NCBI RefSeq assembly: GCF_040182365.1
Contig: NZ_CP144460.1
Span: forward strand, 2,046,001-2,110,000
Length of the DNA: 64,000 nt
Direction of reading: 5' to 3'
Source: Xanthomonas sp. 10-10
Lineage (GTDB): Bacteria; Pseudomonadota; Gammaproteobacteria; Xanthomonadales; Xanthomonadaceae
Shown here: in pieces, positions 1 to 9,147 of the stretch
Position numbering within the stretch: the first letter of the stretch is position 1
How the letters are laid out: each line of letters begins with the position of its first letter
Program-made: the position numbers and the translations under genes
The notes under the pieces: generated by a model
What the model saw: the letters and a program-made list of their open reading frames with translations, nothing else
The model's database searches: none
Told to the model about the DNA's origin: nothing

Positions 1-420
1 CGGATTTTCGAAGATGAACTGGCGCAGCTTGCGCTGCGTGTCCGGTTCCGGGTGCCATAGCCCAGCGCCGACAAAACTCTCGCCCGGCTGTAGATGGATG
101 TAGAACGAGGGTGCCGGCACCTGGCGCCTGCGCTCGTGAAACAGGCGCGCGCCCTGCCAGTTCTTGTAGGGCGATTTGTCGTTGGAAAACCGCGCATCGC
201 GATAGATGCGAAACAGCGAGCCGCCCTGGGTCTTGGGGTCTGCACGATAGTGCTCGCTGACCTCGGCAAGCGCCGGCTGCAGATCGGTGATCAGCTGCAG
301 AAACGGCTGGCGCACGTGCGCCTCGTACTGGTGGCGATGATCGGCGAACCAGGTCTTGTCGTTGTGGCGGGCCAGGGCGCGCAGGAACTTGAAGCTGGCG
401 TCTGAAAAATAGGTGGTCAT
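1..420 (-). CDS. DUF2461 / TIGR02453 family protein (partial, 3' part outside window)
   Basis: The first 140 codons are visible, beginning MTTYFSDASFKFL and running off the left edge. The pattern 'F..L..HN.K.WF...R..YE', then 'FRIYRDARFSNDKSPYKNW' and 'FYIHLQPGESFVGAGLWHPEP', is typical of the DUF2461/TIGR02453 family, whose members are about 220 residues long and have no settled function. The start codon overlaps the stop of the upstream exonuclease I gene by four bases (ATGA), so the two are probably translated together. Family assignment is firm from the motifs; no activity can be claimed. Confidence 0.85.
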   Translation of the reverse strand, partial: MTTYFSDASFKFLRALARHNDKTWFADHRHQYEAHVRQPFLQLITDLQPALAEVSEHYRADPKTQGGSLFRIYRDARFSNDKSPYKNWQGARLFHERRRQVPAPSFYIHLQPGESFVGAGLWHPEPDTQRKLRQFIFENP

Positions 421-1862
421 AGCGTACGTTGGAGGTCCGAACCCCAGGCAGCGAGCTGGTCGAGCAGGGCTTGCTTGGTAGCATCGTCGGGGTGAGCGAG
501 CCGTAAATCCGCAATCTGCGCGTTGTACTGCTCCAGGGTGACTTCGCCCAACCCATGGTCTTCGAGCAGGCGCTTGCGGCGATACGTGTTCCAGCGTTCC
601 TGCTCGTCGAACGACAGCGTCTGCGGCCAGTTGCGCGCGCGGTAGCGGAAAAGAAGCTCGATCAGGCGCGGATCGCGAAACCGCGTTTCCAGCGCGCCCA
701 GTTCGTCCGGCGCGCTGGCGCGCACCTGGCCCAGCAGGCGTTTGTCGCCTTCGGCCAGGAAACCGTCGTAGAGTGAGGCATCGGCATCGTTGACGGCCGG
801 CGCCGCAGCGCGCTCGTTGCCGTAGACCCGGCGCACCTTTTCAGCCAGTTCAGGGCCCAGTTCGCGCAGCCGCGCGGCCTTGGCCAGCACCGCGTCGCGG
901 TCCACGCCCAGGCGCTGGAAATCCGGCTCGCGCAGATGCTGCCATGCCACCAGGGCCGGCGACTTGTTCAAATGCACTTCCTTGAGCGGGATGCGTTGTT
1001 CGCCGTCGGGCAGATCGGCCGCACGGATATACAGCCGGTCGGCGATCTCATCCGGGCTCAGCCGCAGCAGTACCTCCGGGTCGCCGTCCAGATCGAACAC
1101 GATCACGCGGCTGTCGATGCGCGGATGCCGCGTCAGCGGCAGCACCGCCGCAGCGCACATGCGCGAGGCCGGGTAGCGCTGCGAAATGTGCAGCACCGGC
1201 TCCATTGCAATCACATCGAGCAAGCTGGCAGCAAAGCGCTTGTCGCGCAGGCGCAATGCGTACTCCCACAACTTGGGTTGATGCTGCTGAAATTTACGCG
1301 CCATGCCGATGGTGGCGTACACGTCGGACAGGGCTTCGTGCGCATCGCCTTCGCGCACGGCGTTGGCGTCGGCCAGATGTTCGAGCTTGAACGAGGTGGC
1401 GCCATCTTCGCGCTGCGGCCAGCTGATGCCGTCCGGGCGCAAGGCGTGCACCAGCCGCAGCACATCCAGCAGGTCCCAGCGCGAATTGCCGCCGCGCCAC
1501 TCGCGCTCGTACGGGTCGTAGAAATTGCGGAACAGGCCGCAGCGCACAAACTCGTCGTCGAAGCGGATCGAGTTGTAGCCCAGCGTGCAGGTCTGCGGGC
1601 GGCTCATCTGCTCGGCGATGCGCGCGAACGCTTCGGCCTCGGTCACGCCTTCGCGCAATGCGTGCTGCGGGGTGATGCCGGTGACCATGGTGGCGTAGGG
1701 CGAGGGCAGCAGATCGTCGGCCGGTTGCACGAAGAAACTGATCGGCTCGTCGATCACGCGCAGTTGCGCATCGGTACGCACGGCGGCGAACTGCGCGATG
1801 CGGGTGCGGCGCGGGTCCTGGCCGAAGGTTTCCAGGTCGTAGAAGAGAAAGCTGTCAGGCAT
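417..1862 (-). CDS. sbcB: Exodeoxyribonuclease I
   Basis: A 3'-to-5' single-strand DNA exonuclease acting in recombination and mismatch repair. The 481-residue product has the DEDDh nuclease signature: Asp9 and Glu11 in 'FYDLETFG', the second motif in 'NSIRFDDEF' at about 97-105, and His175/Asp180 in 'HEALSDVYAT'. The remaining two thirds match the SH3-like and C-terminal domains of ExoI, and the length fits the E. coli enzyme (about 475 residues). An upstream in-frame Met ten codons earlier is rejected because the family begins just before the first Asp motif. It overlaps the DUF2461 gene by four bases. Confidence 0.95.
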   Translation of the reverse strand: MPDSFLFYDLETFGQDPRRTRIAQFAAVRTDAQLRVIDEPISFFVQPADDLLPSPYATMVTGITPQHALREGVTEAEAFARIAEQMSRPQTCTLGYNSIRFDDEFVRCGLFRNFYDPYEREWRGGNSRWDLLDVLRLVHALRPDGISWPQREDGATSFKLEHLADANAVREGDAHEALSDVYATIGMARKFQQHQPKLWEYALRLRDKRFAASLLDVIAMEPVLHISQRYPASRMCAAAVLPLTRHPRIDSRVIVFDLDGDPEVLLRLSPDEIADRLYIRAADLPDGEQRIPLKEVHLNKSPALVAWQHLREPDFQRLGVDRDAVLAKAARLRELGPELAEKVRRVYGNERAAAPAVNDADASLYDGFLAEGDKRLLGQVRASAPDELGALETRFRDPRLIELLFRYRARNWPQTLSFDEQERWNTYRRKRLLEDHGLGEVTLEQYNAQIADLRLAHPDDATKQALLDQLAAWGSDLQRTL

Positions 1863-2201
1863 GCGGGGGCGAGATCCAGATCCGCGGCGCACGGCGTATG
1901 CGCCGCCAGTGCCCGCTAGTATCCCTCATCGCAGCGCCGGCTCGCTGAGGCGCAGCTGTGCGTTGGGGCAGTCACATGCCGTGCGGGGCCGCGTGCTGTG
2001 CGTGTTGGCGAGCGCCGCGTGCGCGTTTGCGCACGGTGCACAGACGCGCAGATGACCTTGGAGCGGCTGATACCACATGGAGAGCCGCCGTCGGGTGGGT
2101 ATGGCCGGCGCGCGCTGTACCGGAGAGTACGAACGCTCCATGCCGCGCAGAGCACCGGCCGCGCCCGTCCGGCGGTGGGCGCAGACCTTTGTCAGCCGCT
2201 C
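1863..2201. other. Intergenic stretch without a recognisable gene
   Basis: This interval lies between the start of sbcB and the stop of kmo. Short open frames exist on both strands but none has a ribosome binding site plus a recognisable product. I see no clear terminator hairpin with a T-run after kmo. It presumably holds the sbcB promoter. Confidence 0.5.
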
Positions 2202-3569
2202 TTAGTGCGCGCCTTCCAGGGGCTGCAGGCGTGCATGCACCACCGCTTCCAGTGCGTCCCAGTCGATGCGCGACAGGTCGCCATGCCCGCGCGTGGCCTC
2301 GACCAGAATCTGCCGCTGGATGTCGCTGCGTGCCAACGCGATCGAATAGCGCGTGCGCAGGAAGGTCACCATCGTGTAATGCGGCACGAAGCGCGTAGGC
2401 CAGCGCGCCTGCAATTGCTGCTCGAGCTCGCGTTGCAGCAGGAACTCGGCGTCGCCGACGCGGTCGCGCATTTCCAGATAGTTTTCCAGCGCCATCTGCT
2501 GGATCGCCGCGGCGTCGTCGCGGCGCGCGGCTTCGAACGCGGCAAATGCGCTGCCGATATCGTCGTGCGCATCCATCTGCTCGGCCAGCGCCACGCAATC
2601 TTCGAACGCGCAATTCATGCCCTGGCCGTGGAACGGCACCATCGCGTGTGCGGCATCGCCGATCAGCAAGGCGCGGCTGTCCAGATGCCAGCGCTCCAGG
2701 GTGAGGGTACCGAGCAGACCGGGCGGATGCTCTTCCCAGTGTTCTTCCAGCTGCGGAATCAGCGGCAACGCGTCGGGGAAATCGCGCGCGAACAAGGCAT
2801 GCGCTTCCTCGCCGGTGCGGGTGGTGGCGAAACTGGGGTCGCCGGCATTGGGCAGGAACAGGGTGACGGTGAAGGTGCCGCCATCGTTGGGCAGCGCGAT
2901 GCACATGTAGCGCCCGCGCGGCCAGATGTGCAGCGCGTTGCGTTCAATGCGGAAGCCGCCGCCCGGCAGCGGCGGGATTTCCAGTTCCTTGTACGAGTGA
3001 TCCAGGAACTCGGTGCGTTCGCCCAGCGGCGATTTGCGCTGCATGGCCGCGCGCAGTGCCGAGCCGGCACCGTCGCTGCCGATCAGACTCTGGAAGTGGA
3101 TCTCGTGCGGCTGGTCGTCGCGGTCGTCGATGAAACGCGCGTAGCCGGCGTCGAAGTCCACCGTGTGCAGGCGGCGATAGAAGTGCACGCGCGCACCGGC
3201 CTGCTCGGCCAGATCGAGCAGCGCGACATTCAATGCCGCACGGTGGATCGACCAGATCACTTCGCTGTCGTCGCGGCCGTAGCGTTGCAGCTGCGGTTCG
3301 CCGTCGAGCGGGTGCACCATGCGGCCGCGCATCATCACCGCCTTGGCCATCACCGCCTCTTCGGCACCGGCCTGACGCAAGGCGTGGCGTCCGCGTTCGG
3401 CCAGCGCCAGGTTGATCGAGCGCCCGGACTCGTAGCCCTTGATGCGGGGGTCGCCACGCCGTTCGTAGACGGTGACCTGCCAGCCGCGACGCGACAGCAG
3501 AATGGCCAGCAGACAGCCGGCCAGGCCGGCGCCGATCAGGGTCAGGGAGCGGGGGGAGACTGGGCTCAA
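2202..3569 (-). CDS. kmo: Kynurenine 3-monooxygenase
   Basis: A flavoprotein hydroxylase converting L-kynurenine to 3-hydroxykynurenine with NADPH and O2. The 455-residue product has the FAD Rossmann motif GAGLAG at 13-18, an Arg/Gly segment 'GYESGRSINLALAERG' at 45-60 and the second FAD motif 'GDAAHAMVPFHGQGMNC' from 304. The start is TTG (then SPVSPRSLTLIGAG); no ATG lies between it and the Rossmann motif. It is the last gene of a minus-strand set with kynU and 3-hydroxyanthranilate dioxygenase. That set is the eukaryote-like tryptophan-to-quinolinate route known from Xanthomonas and a few other bacteria. The gap to kynU is 170 bp, so a separate promoter is possible. Confidence 0.95.
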   Translation of the reverse strand: MSPVSPRSLTLIGAGLAGCLLAILLSRRGWQVTVYERRGDPRIKGYESGRSINLALAERGRHALRQAGAEEAVMAKAVMMRGRMVHPLDGEPQLQRYGRDDSEVIWSIHRAALNVALLDLAEQAGARVHFYRRLHTVDFDAGYARFIDDRDDQPHEIHFQSLIGSDGAGSALRAAMQRKSPLGERTEFLDHSYKELEIPPLPGGGFRIERNALHIWPRGRYMCIALPNDGGTFTVTLFLPNAGDPSFATTRTGEEAHALFARDFPDALPLIPQLEEHWEEHPPGLLGTLTLERWHLDSRALLIGDAAHAMVPFHGQGMNCAFEDCVALAEQMDAHDDIGSAFAAFEAARRDDAAAIQQMALENYLEMRDRVGDAEFLLQRELEQQLQARWPTRFVPHYTMVTFLRTRYSIALARSDIQRQILVEATRGHGDLSRIDWDALEAVVHARLQPLEGAH

Positions 3570-3739
3570 TGCAATGTCCGGCAGCGGCCGGATGCGCGAG
3601 CCGGCAAAGGTGAGGGAAGAGCCGCTGGCGAAAGCGGCCGCCTGCGTTGTCGCAGGCGGGCTGGGAGTGTACGTGGGCCTGCGCGGGTTTCGCGTGTGCC
3701 TGCCGCGTCATCGGTGGTGTTGCAGTCAGCGTGCCGCGC

Positions 3740-5014
3740 TCAGCGGGCGGCCCAGGCTTCCACCTGTTCCACAAAGGTGTGCAGATCGCTGAAGCGGTTG
3801 TACAGCGGTACCGGCGCGATACGGATGACGTCCGGTTCGCGCCAGTCGCCAAGCACGCCGGCCGCGTGCAGATGCTCGAACAACGCGCGTCCTTGCGTGC
3901 GTCCGCCGGCCACCCGCAACGACAGCTGGCAGCCGCGCCGCGCCGGCTCGGCCGGGGTGACGATCTGCAGCACCTGTGGCACGCGTGCGTGGATCAGCTG
4001 TTCCAGATGCCCGGTGAGCTGTTCGGACTTGGCGCGCAACGCGGCCATGCCGGCCTGGTCGAACAGGTCCAGCGATGCGCGTAGTGGCGCCAATGCCAGC
4101 ACCGGCGGGTTGCTCAGCTGCCAGCCCTCGGCGCCGGGGGTGGGCACGAACTGCGGGTCCATGCGGAAGCGGGTCTGCTGCTCGTGTCCCCACCAGCCGG
4201 CCATGCGCGGCAGATCGCTGGTGGCATGGCGCGCATGCACGAAGCACCCACCCACCGCACCCGGGCCGGCATTGAGATACTTGTAATGGCACCACACCGC
4301 AAAATCGGCGCCGTCGTCGTGCAGGGTCAGCGGGATATTGCCCACCGCATGCGCCAGGTCAAACCCCACCGCCGCCCCTTGCGCGCGCGCCAGCCGCGCA
4401 ATTTCGCCCAGGTCGAAGGCCTGGCCGGTGCGGTACTGGATACCGGGCCACAGCACCAGCGCCAGCCGCGGACCATGCTGTGCGATGGCATCGGCAATCG
4501 CTGCCATCGACACCGTGCCATCGGGCGCATCGGCGTCCACCTCGATCAACTGCGTGGCCGGGTCCAGTCCGTGCAGGCGCAGCTGCGATTCCACCGCATG
4601 GCGGTCGGACGGGAACGCACCGGCTTCGATCAGGATCGCGCCGCGCTCGGGGGTGGGGCGATAGAAGCTGGCCATCATCAGATGCAGATTGACGCTGAGG
4701 GTGTTCATCGCCACCACTTCGCCCGGTTGCGCGCCGACCACGCGTGCCAGCCCGTCGCGCACCAGCTGGTGATAGGTCAGCCATTGCGTGGGGCCGGTGA
4801 AGTGGCCTTCCACCGCAAGCGCGCCCCACTGATCGAGCACTTCGCTCACCATCGCGCGGGCCTGACGCGGCTGCAGGCCCAGCGAATTGCCGACGAAATA
4901 GGTCTGATCCCGGCCATCGTGCTGCGGGAACACAAAGGCCTCGCGCAGGCTGCGCAGCGGGTCGGCGGCATCCAGCGCCGCGGCGTGGGAACGGGACAGC
5001 GGGTCGGTGCTCAT
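3740..5014 (-). CDS. kynU: Kynureninase
   Basis: A PLP enzyme cleaving 3-hydroxykynurenine to 3-hydroxyanthranilate and alanine. The 424-residue product has Lys245 in 'WCHYKYLNAGPGAVGG' as the Schiff-base lysine and Asp219 in 'FDLAHAVGN' contacting the PLP ring nitrogen. 'YFVGNSLGLQPR' near residue 40 is the usual N-terminal family motif. It lies 32 bp downstream of the FUSC exporter and is probably cotranscribed with it. Its product is the substrate of the dioxygenase at 7,384-7,914. Confidence 0.95.
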   Translation of the reverse strand: MSTDPLSRSHAAALDAADPLRSLREAFVFPQHDGRDQTYFVGNSLGLQPRQARAMVSEVLDQWGALAVEGHFTGPTQWLTYHQLVRDGLARVVGAQPGEVVAMNTLSVNLHLMMASFYRPTPERGAILIEAGAFPSDRHAVESQLRLHGLDPATQLIEVDADAPDGTVSMAAIADAIAQHGPRLALVLWPGIQYRTGQAFDLGEIARLARAQGAAVGFDLAHAVGNIPLTLHDDGADFAVWCHYKYLNAGPGAVGGCFVHARHATSDLPRMAGWWGHEQQTRFRMDPQFVPTPGAEGWQLSNPPVLALAPLRASLDLFDQAGMAALRAKSEQLTGHLEQLIHARVPQVLQIVTPAEPARRGCQLSLRVAGGRTQGRALFEHLHAAGVLGDWREPDVIRIAPVPLYNRFSDLHTFVEQVEAWAAR

Positions 5015-5046
5015 CGGGCTCGCAGGGTCTGAATCGATGTGGCAGT

Positions 5047-7176
5047 TTACCCGCCGGCACCTTGCGCGCCGTCATGCACCGCTGGCGTTGCGGTCGAGGC
5101 CGGTCGGGCAGGGCGCAGCAGATGGGTGAGCGTGCCGATGCTGTCGGTGACGCGGTCGACGGTGTCGGCAAGCGCGGCGGCGGTGGGCGAGCCGTCCGGC
5201 AGCGCGGCCAGTGCATCGGAGAGTTTGCGCTCGGCGCTGCGTAGCGTGGCCGCAGCCGGCGTGCCGCCGCTGCGCAGGCAGTCGATCAGCTCGGCCAGCG
5301 CCTGGTCGGCGTGATCGGCGAAGTCCGGCAGTGCCTCCAGCGAGGGCAGCCGGTGGCCATCGCGCAGCACCGCCTCCAGCAGCAAGGTGGCGCGGATCAG
5401 TCGGTTGCCATTGGCCAGCAGCGATTCGGCCAACTTGAGTTCGTGCAGGTTGCGGCGGCTGCGCGGCTCGCCGCGCAGGCGTTCGATCGACGCCTGCGCA
5501 TTGGTGCGCGCCACGCGTGCGGCGGCGCGGCTGTCGCTCAACCGATCCATCTCGCCCAGCAACAGGTTATGCAGATGCTCGCGATAGGCAGTGAGCAACT
5601 GCGCCAGCGAGGCGCGGATATGCCGGCGCTCGCGGGTCGGCCACAGCGCGTAGGCGATCAGCGCCAGCGCGCTGCCGGTCACGGTAGCCTGCAGCCGCGC
5701 GCCGACCGCTTCGCCAGGCGTCATGCCTTCGAAGGACAGCAACAGCACCAGCATGCCGGTGAGGAAGGCCACGCCGATGCCATAGTTCACCTGGGTCAAC
5801 AAGCGAAAGCCCAGGCAGAACAGCGCCAGCAAGGCCAGGCGGAGACCGGCGCCATCCATCGCAAAATGGGCCAGCAGGGTAGCCACCAACAAACCGATGA
5901 AGGTGCCGGCCACGCGCAGGGCGCCGAAGCTGAAAGTGCCGCCGAAATCCGGCTTGAGCACGATGGCGGTGGTCATCGGGATCCAGAACCCGTGCGGAAT
6001 CTGCTGCCAGCGCTGGAACGCGATCGCCAGGGCCAGGCATACGCCGCAGCGCAGCGCATGCCGGAACGCCACCGAGGACAGATCCAGGTTCGCGCGCAGG
6101 GTGGCCCAGGTCGCGGCAGGTCGCAGTGCGGCGGGAAGCCGCGCTTCGGCCAGCTGCGCCTGGATTTCGCCGCGGCTGCTGGCCCAGTGCGCGTTGCGGA
6201 TCAAGGCGCGCAATTGCCCGCCCAATCCCTGCGCACGGGCCACCGCCACGCGGACCAGGCGACGCTCGCGGGTATCGGCGTTGTCGTGCTGAAACTGCGC
6301 CAGCGCGCCGACCAGATCGTCGAAGCCGGTCATCGATGCATCGGCCGCCTTCGGGTCTTCGCCCACCGTCATCGCATGCGCCAGCTGTTCCAGCACGATG
6401 GCGCTGCGTTCGAGCACGCGCTCGATCGCCGGGCGTGCCTGCGAGTCGGTCAGGCGGGTGTGGGCATCGGCCAGCGACAACAGCTCCAGCCGCACGCGGT
6501 CGCACAGCTCGGCGATGATGCGAAAGCTCTGCACCGCAATCGCGCGCGAGCGGTGTTCGCCGTGCAGCATCACCATCGCATCGAGGACTTCCTGCGTTGC
6601 GGGCGGCGCCGCGCTGGCTTCCGGCCGTTGCCGCGCAATCCCTGCCAGCTGGCGCATCAGCTCGGCCAGCGCGAAGCGTTCCGGGCGATAACGTTGCAAG
6701 GGCCAGGCCGCCAGGGCCAGCAACACCTGCAGCAGGCCACCGGCAAAGATCAGCGCAGCCACGCCGGGCGCCTGGTCCACCGGCAGTCGCATGTCCGCAC
6801 TGACCACCAGCAGGATCATGCTGGTCAGCCCGACCCGCGCCGCGACCGGGCCCAGCGCCACCAGCAGTCCGCCGCCCAGGCCGAGCAATAGCCCGGCCAC
6901 GACCAGGGCCGGCGTGTGATGGCCGACGCAGATGCCGAGCAAGGCCGCGCCACCGGCGGCCAGGGCCGCCATCAACATGCGCTGCAGGCGGGCGCGATAC
7001 GGGCCGGGCTGGTCGGAAAACATGGTGTTGAGCGCACCGCTGGCCACGGCCAGCCCGGCCGCGACATGCCCGGTCGCCACGCCTGCCGCCAACGGCAAGA
7101 CCACCGCAGCGGTGTTGCGCAAGGCCACGCGCAGTGGCACGTCGCGCGGCTTGAGGTCGATCAGTACGCGCAGCAT
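5047..7176 (-). CDS. FUSC / aromatic acid exporter family membrane protein
   Basis: A 709-residue inner-membrane protein with two repeats of five to six membrane segments, one near residues 10-160 and one near 370-520, each followed by a long cytoplasmic helical region. This is the fusaric acid resistance (FUSC)/YccS/AaeB architecture of aromatic acid efflux proteins. The start is placed at MLRVLIDLKPRDVPLR. The fifty preceding in-frame codons are Arg/Pro-rich and not family-like. The gene sits between kynU (32 bp gap) and 3-hydroxyanthranilate dioxygenase (207 bp gap), all on the same strand. That position suggests export of a kynurenine-pathway aromatic intermediate. The substrate is inference; the fold is clear. 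Confidence 0.85.
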   Translation of the reverse strand: MLRVLIDLKPRDVPLRVALRNTAAVVLPLAAGVATGHVAAGLAVASGALNTMFSDQPGPYRARLQRMLMAALAAGGAALLGICVGHHTPALVVAGLLLGLGGGLLVALGPVAARVGLTSMILLVVSADMRLPVDQAPGVAALIFAGGLLQVLLALAAWPLQRYRPERFALAELMRQLAGIARQRPEASAAPPATQEVLDAMVMLHGEHRSRAIAVQSFRIIAELCDRVRLELLSLADAHTRLTDSQARPAIERVLERSAIVLEQLAHAMTVGEDPKAADASMTGFDDLVGALAQFQHDNADTRERRLVRVAVARAQGLGGQLRALIRNAHWASSRGEIQAQLAEARLPAALRPAATWATLRANLDLSSVAFRHALRCGVCLALAIAFQRWQQIPHGFWIPMTTAIVLKPDFGGTFSFGALRVAGTFIGLLVATLLAHFAMDGAGLRLALLALFCLGFRLLTQVNYGIGVAFLTGMLVLLLSFEGMTPGEAVGARLQATVTGSALALIAYALWPTRERRHIRASLAQLLTAYREHLHNLLLGEMDRLSDSRAAARVARTNAQASIERLRGEPRSRRNLHELKLAESLLANGNRLIRATLLLEAVLRDGHRLPSLEALPDFADHADQALAELIDCLRSGGTPAAATLRSAERKLSDALAALPDGSPTAAALADTVDRVTDSIGTLTHLLRPARPASTATPAVHDGAQGAGG

Positions 7177-7383
7177 GGCGCGCAGGTCGGCCGGTTTGGC
7201 TGCAGGCAAGCGGGCAGGGCGAGGCGGACGGCGATCTTCACCCGGTCCTCGTGCGCGCACATCACCGGCCTCGGCCTTGCGCCCGGGGACGGTGGCCCCG
7301 GCACCGGTGCGCCAATGACGCTGCACGTCGGCTCACGCCCACCGCACTGGATCCGCTCGCCGCCGTCGCGGCCCGTCGTCGGC

Positions 7384-7914
7384 TCAGACCTCGACCGTGG
7401 CATAGCGCTCCGGCGCCGGGTGTACATGCCCGCATTGGCCGCAGGTACGCAGCGCCAGCGAGCGATAGAAGTGATCGAACACCGGCGGGAAGTCGGTTTC
7501 GATATTGCCCAGCGGAAACATCGCCTCGTACAGCTTGTGATTGCAGTGCGGGCAATACCACTGCAGCCCGTCCCGCTCGTGCGGCAGGCGCTCGCGCTCG
7601 ATGACCAGGCCGATCGAACCGGCGGCGCGTTGCGGGCAATGCGGCACCTTCGGCGGCAGCAGAAAGATCTCGCCGGCGCGTATCGGGATGTCGCGTTGCA
7701 CGCCCGCATCCTGCACCTTCAGCACCATCTCGCCTTCCAGCTGGAAGAACCACTCCGGGCCTTCATCGTAGTGATAGTCGGTGCGCGCGTTGGGCCCGCC
7801 GACGATCATGATGATGAAGCCATCCTGCTGGATGCACTTGTTGCCGACCGGCGGTTTGAGCAGGTGGCGGTATTGCTCGATCCAGGCATGCAGGTTGATC
7901 GGCGGGACCAGCAT
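7384..7914 (-). CDS. nbaC: 3-hydroxyanthranilate 3,4-dioxygenase
   Basis: An extradiol dioxygenase opening 3-hydroxyanthranilate to 2-amino-3-carboxymuconate semialdehyde, which closes to quinolinate for NAD synthesis. The 176-residue cupin has the Fe(II) ligands His48, Glu54 ('HYDEGPEW') and His92 ('PPKVPH'). It also has a C-terminal rubredoxin-like metal site, Cys121-x2-Cys124 and Cys158-x2-Cys161, found in the bacterial and fungal enzymes. Two ATGs compete. The inner one ([11 protein letters not shown]) is chosen because a GAGGA sequence lies six bases upstream of it but abuts the outer one. It is the most upstream kynurenine gene of the cluster. Confidence 0.95.
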   Translation of the reverse strand: MLVPPINLHAWIEQYRHLLKPPVGNKCIQQDGFIIMIVGGPNARTDYHYDEGPEWFFQLEGEMVLKVQDAGVQRDIPIRAGEIFLLPPKVPHCPQRAAGSIGLVIERERLPHERDGLQWYCPHCNHKLYEAMFPLGNIETDFPPVFDHFYRSLALRTCGQCGHVHPAPERYATVEV

Positions 7915-7999
7915 CGACATTCCTCGGCGAAGAAGACGTCCAGCATAGCCAACCGCGACGCCGATGGGCGTCGCGGTCGACCAAGCATGCAGCGCCGAC

Positions 8000-8662
8000 T
8001 CAGCGTTCGGCGTGATCGGCCTGGATTTTCGCCAGCGCCGCGTCGTAACGCTCCTGCAGCAGGTCGGCGCGGTCGATGGACATGCCCAGATCGTGCGCAT
8101 GGCCATCGCGCAGGCTGTATACCCAGCCATGCACGCACAGTTCCTGCCCACGCTCCCACGCATCGCGCACGATGGTGGTGCGGCAGACGTTGACCACCTG
8201 TTCCAGCACATTGAGCTCGCACAGGCGCGCATGCTGCACCGGCAGGTCGCCGGCATCGTGCAGGCAGGCTTCGTGCTTGTCGGCCACATCGGTGACGTGG
8301 CGGATCCAGTTGTCGACCAGGCCCATGCGCTTCTGGGTCAGGCTGGCGAACACGCCGCCGCAGCCGTAATGGCCCACCACCAGGATGTGCTTGACCTTGA
8401 GCACGTCGACGGCGAACTGGATCACCGACAGGCAGTTCAGATCGGTGTGCACCACCACGTTGGCGATATTGCGATGCACGAACACTTCGCCCGGCGCCAT
8501 GTCGATGATCTGGTTGGCCGGCACGCGCGAGTCGGAGCAGCCGATCCACAGGTATTCCGGGGTCTGCTGCGTCGACAGTTTGGAGAAGAATTCCGGGTCT
8601 TCGCGACGGATACGCTCGGACCAGGCACGGTTGTTTTCAAGTAAATGGTTGAGCTCGTTCAT
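8000..8662 (-). CDS. can: Beta-class carbonic anhydrase
   Basis: A zinc enzyme interconverting CO2 and bicarbonate in the cytoplasm. The 220-residue product has the beta-class zinc site: Cys42, Asp44 and Arg46 in '[10 protein letters not shown]', and His98 and Cys101 in 'GHYGCGG'. Length and the N-terminal '[18 protein letters not shown]' match the Can (YadF) type. It is 85 bp upstream of the dioxygenase on the same strand. A shared transcript is possible but there is no metabolic reason to expect one. Confidence 0.96.
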   Translation of the reverse strand: MNELNHLLENNRAWSERIRREDPEFFSKLSTQQTPEYLWIGCSDSRVPANQIIDMAPGEVFVHRNIANVVVHTDLNCLSVIQFAVDVLKVKHILVVGHYGCGGVFASLTQKRMGLVDNWIRHVTDVADKHEACLHDAGDLPVQHARLCELNVLEQVVNVCRTTIVRDAWERGQELCVHGWVYSLRDGHAHDLGMSIDRADLLQERYDAALAKIQADHAER

Positions 8663-9147
8663 GGGCGCAGTATTCCAGAAAACGCGTTCGTGGTGGCCAG
8701 TGTCGGGGCACAGGATGAATCAGCTTTCAGGCTCCGTAGTATCGGTGAACGGCCGATGTCCGACCATTGCATCGATGCCGAAACTGGCGCCACCGATCAA
8801 CTCGACAGGTGACGCCGATGGGAGCGAATGTCCGCATGGCGTGCTTTGGTTTGACGGCATTGCGTTCACGCATTGGACGTTTCATCCGTTTGTGGACGTG
8901 CCACTTTCCGCTGCCGGGGCGGTGCCATGAGGTTGGTGCTGTCCGACGCCGATGCCCATGCGGTGACCGAACGGCTGGAACTGATGTGGCCGCCTTGCAT
9001 CAGATCTCTGTCGGCGTTCTCGGCGCCGACAGCGATCCATCTTCATCATATGCCCAGCTGCCGTTCCGGTGATTGCTGCTGCGGGCGTGCCGAGTAGCAG
9101 CTTGATCGATCTCTGCATCCTGTCTAACTTCTTATCGGAGTTTTCTC
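8663..9147. other. Intergenic stretch, divergent promoter region
   Basis: This interval separates the divergent can gene and the secreted protein gene at 9,148. Several short plus-strand open frames occur (for example from about 8,767 and 8,928), but their products are Cys/His/Arg-rich with no hydrophobic core, and I do not accept them as genes. It must carry promoters for both flanking genes; none is convincing by eye. Confidence 0.45.

Noticed and set aside
1998-4286. 762-codon plus frame antisense to kmo and kynU
   Set aside because: No domain, crosses two real genes, His/Gln/Arg-rich product.
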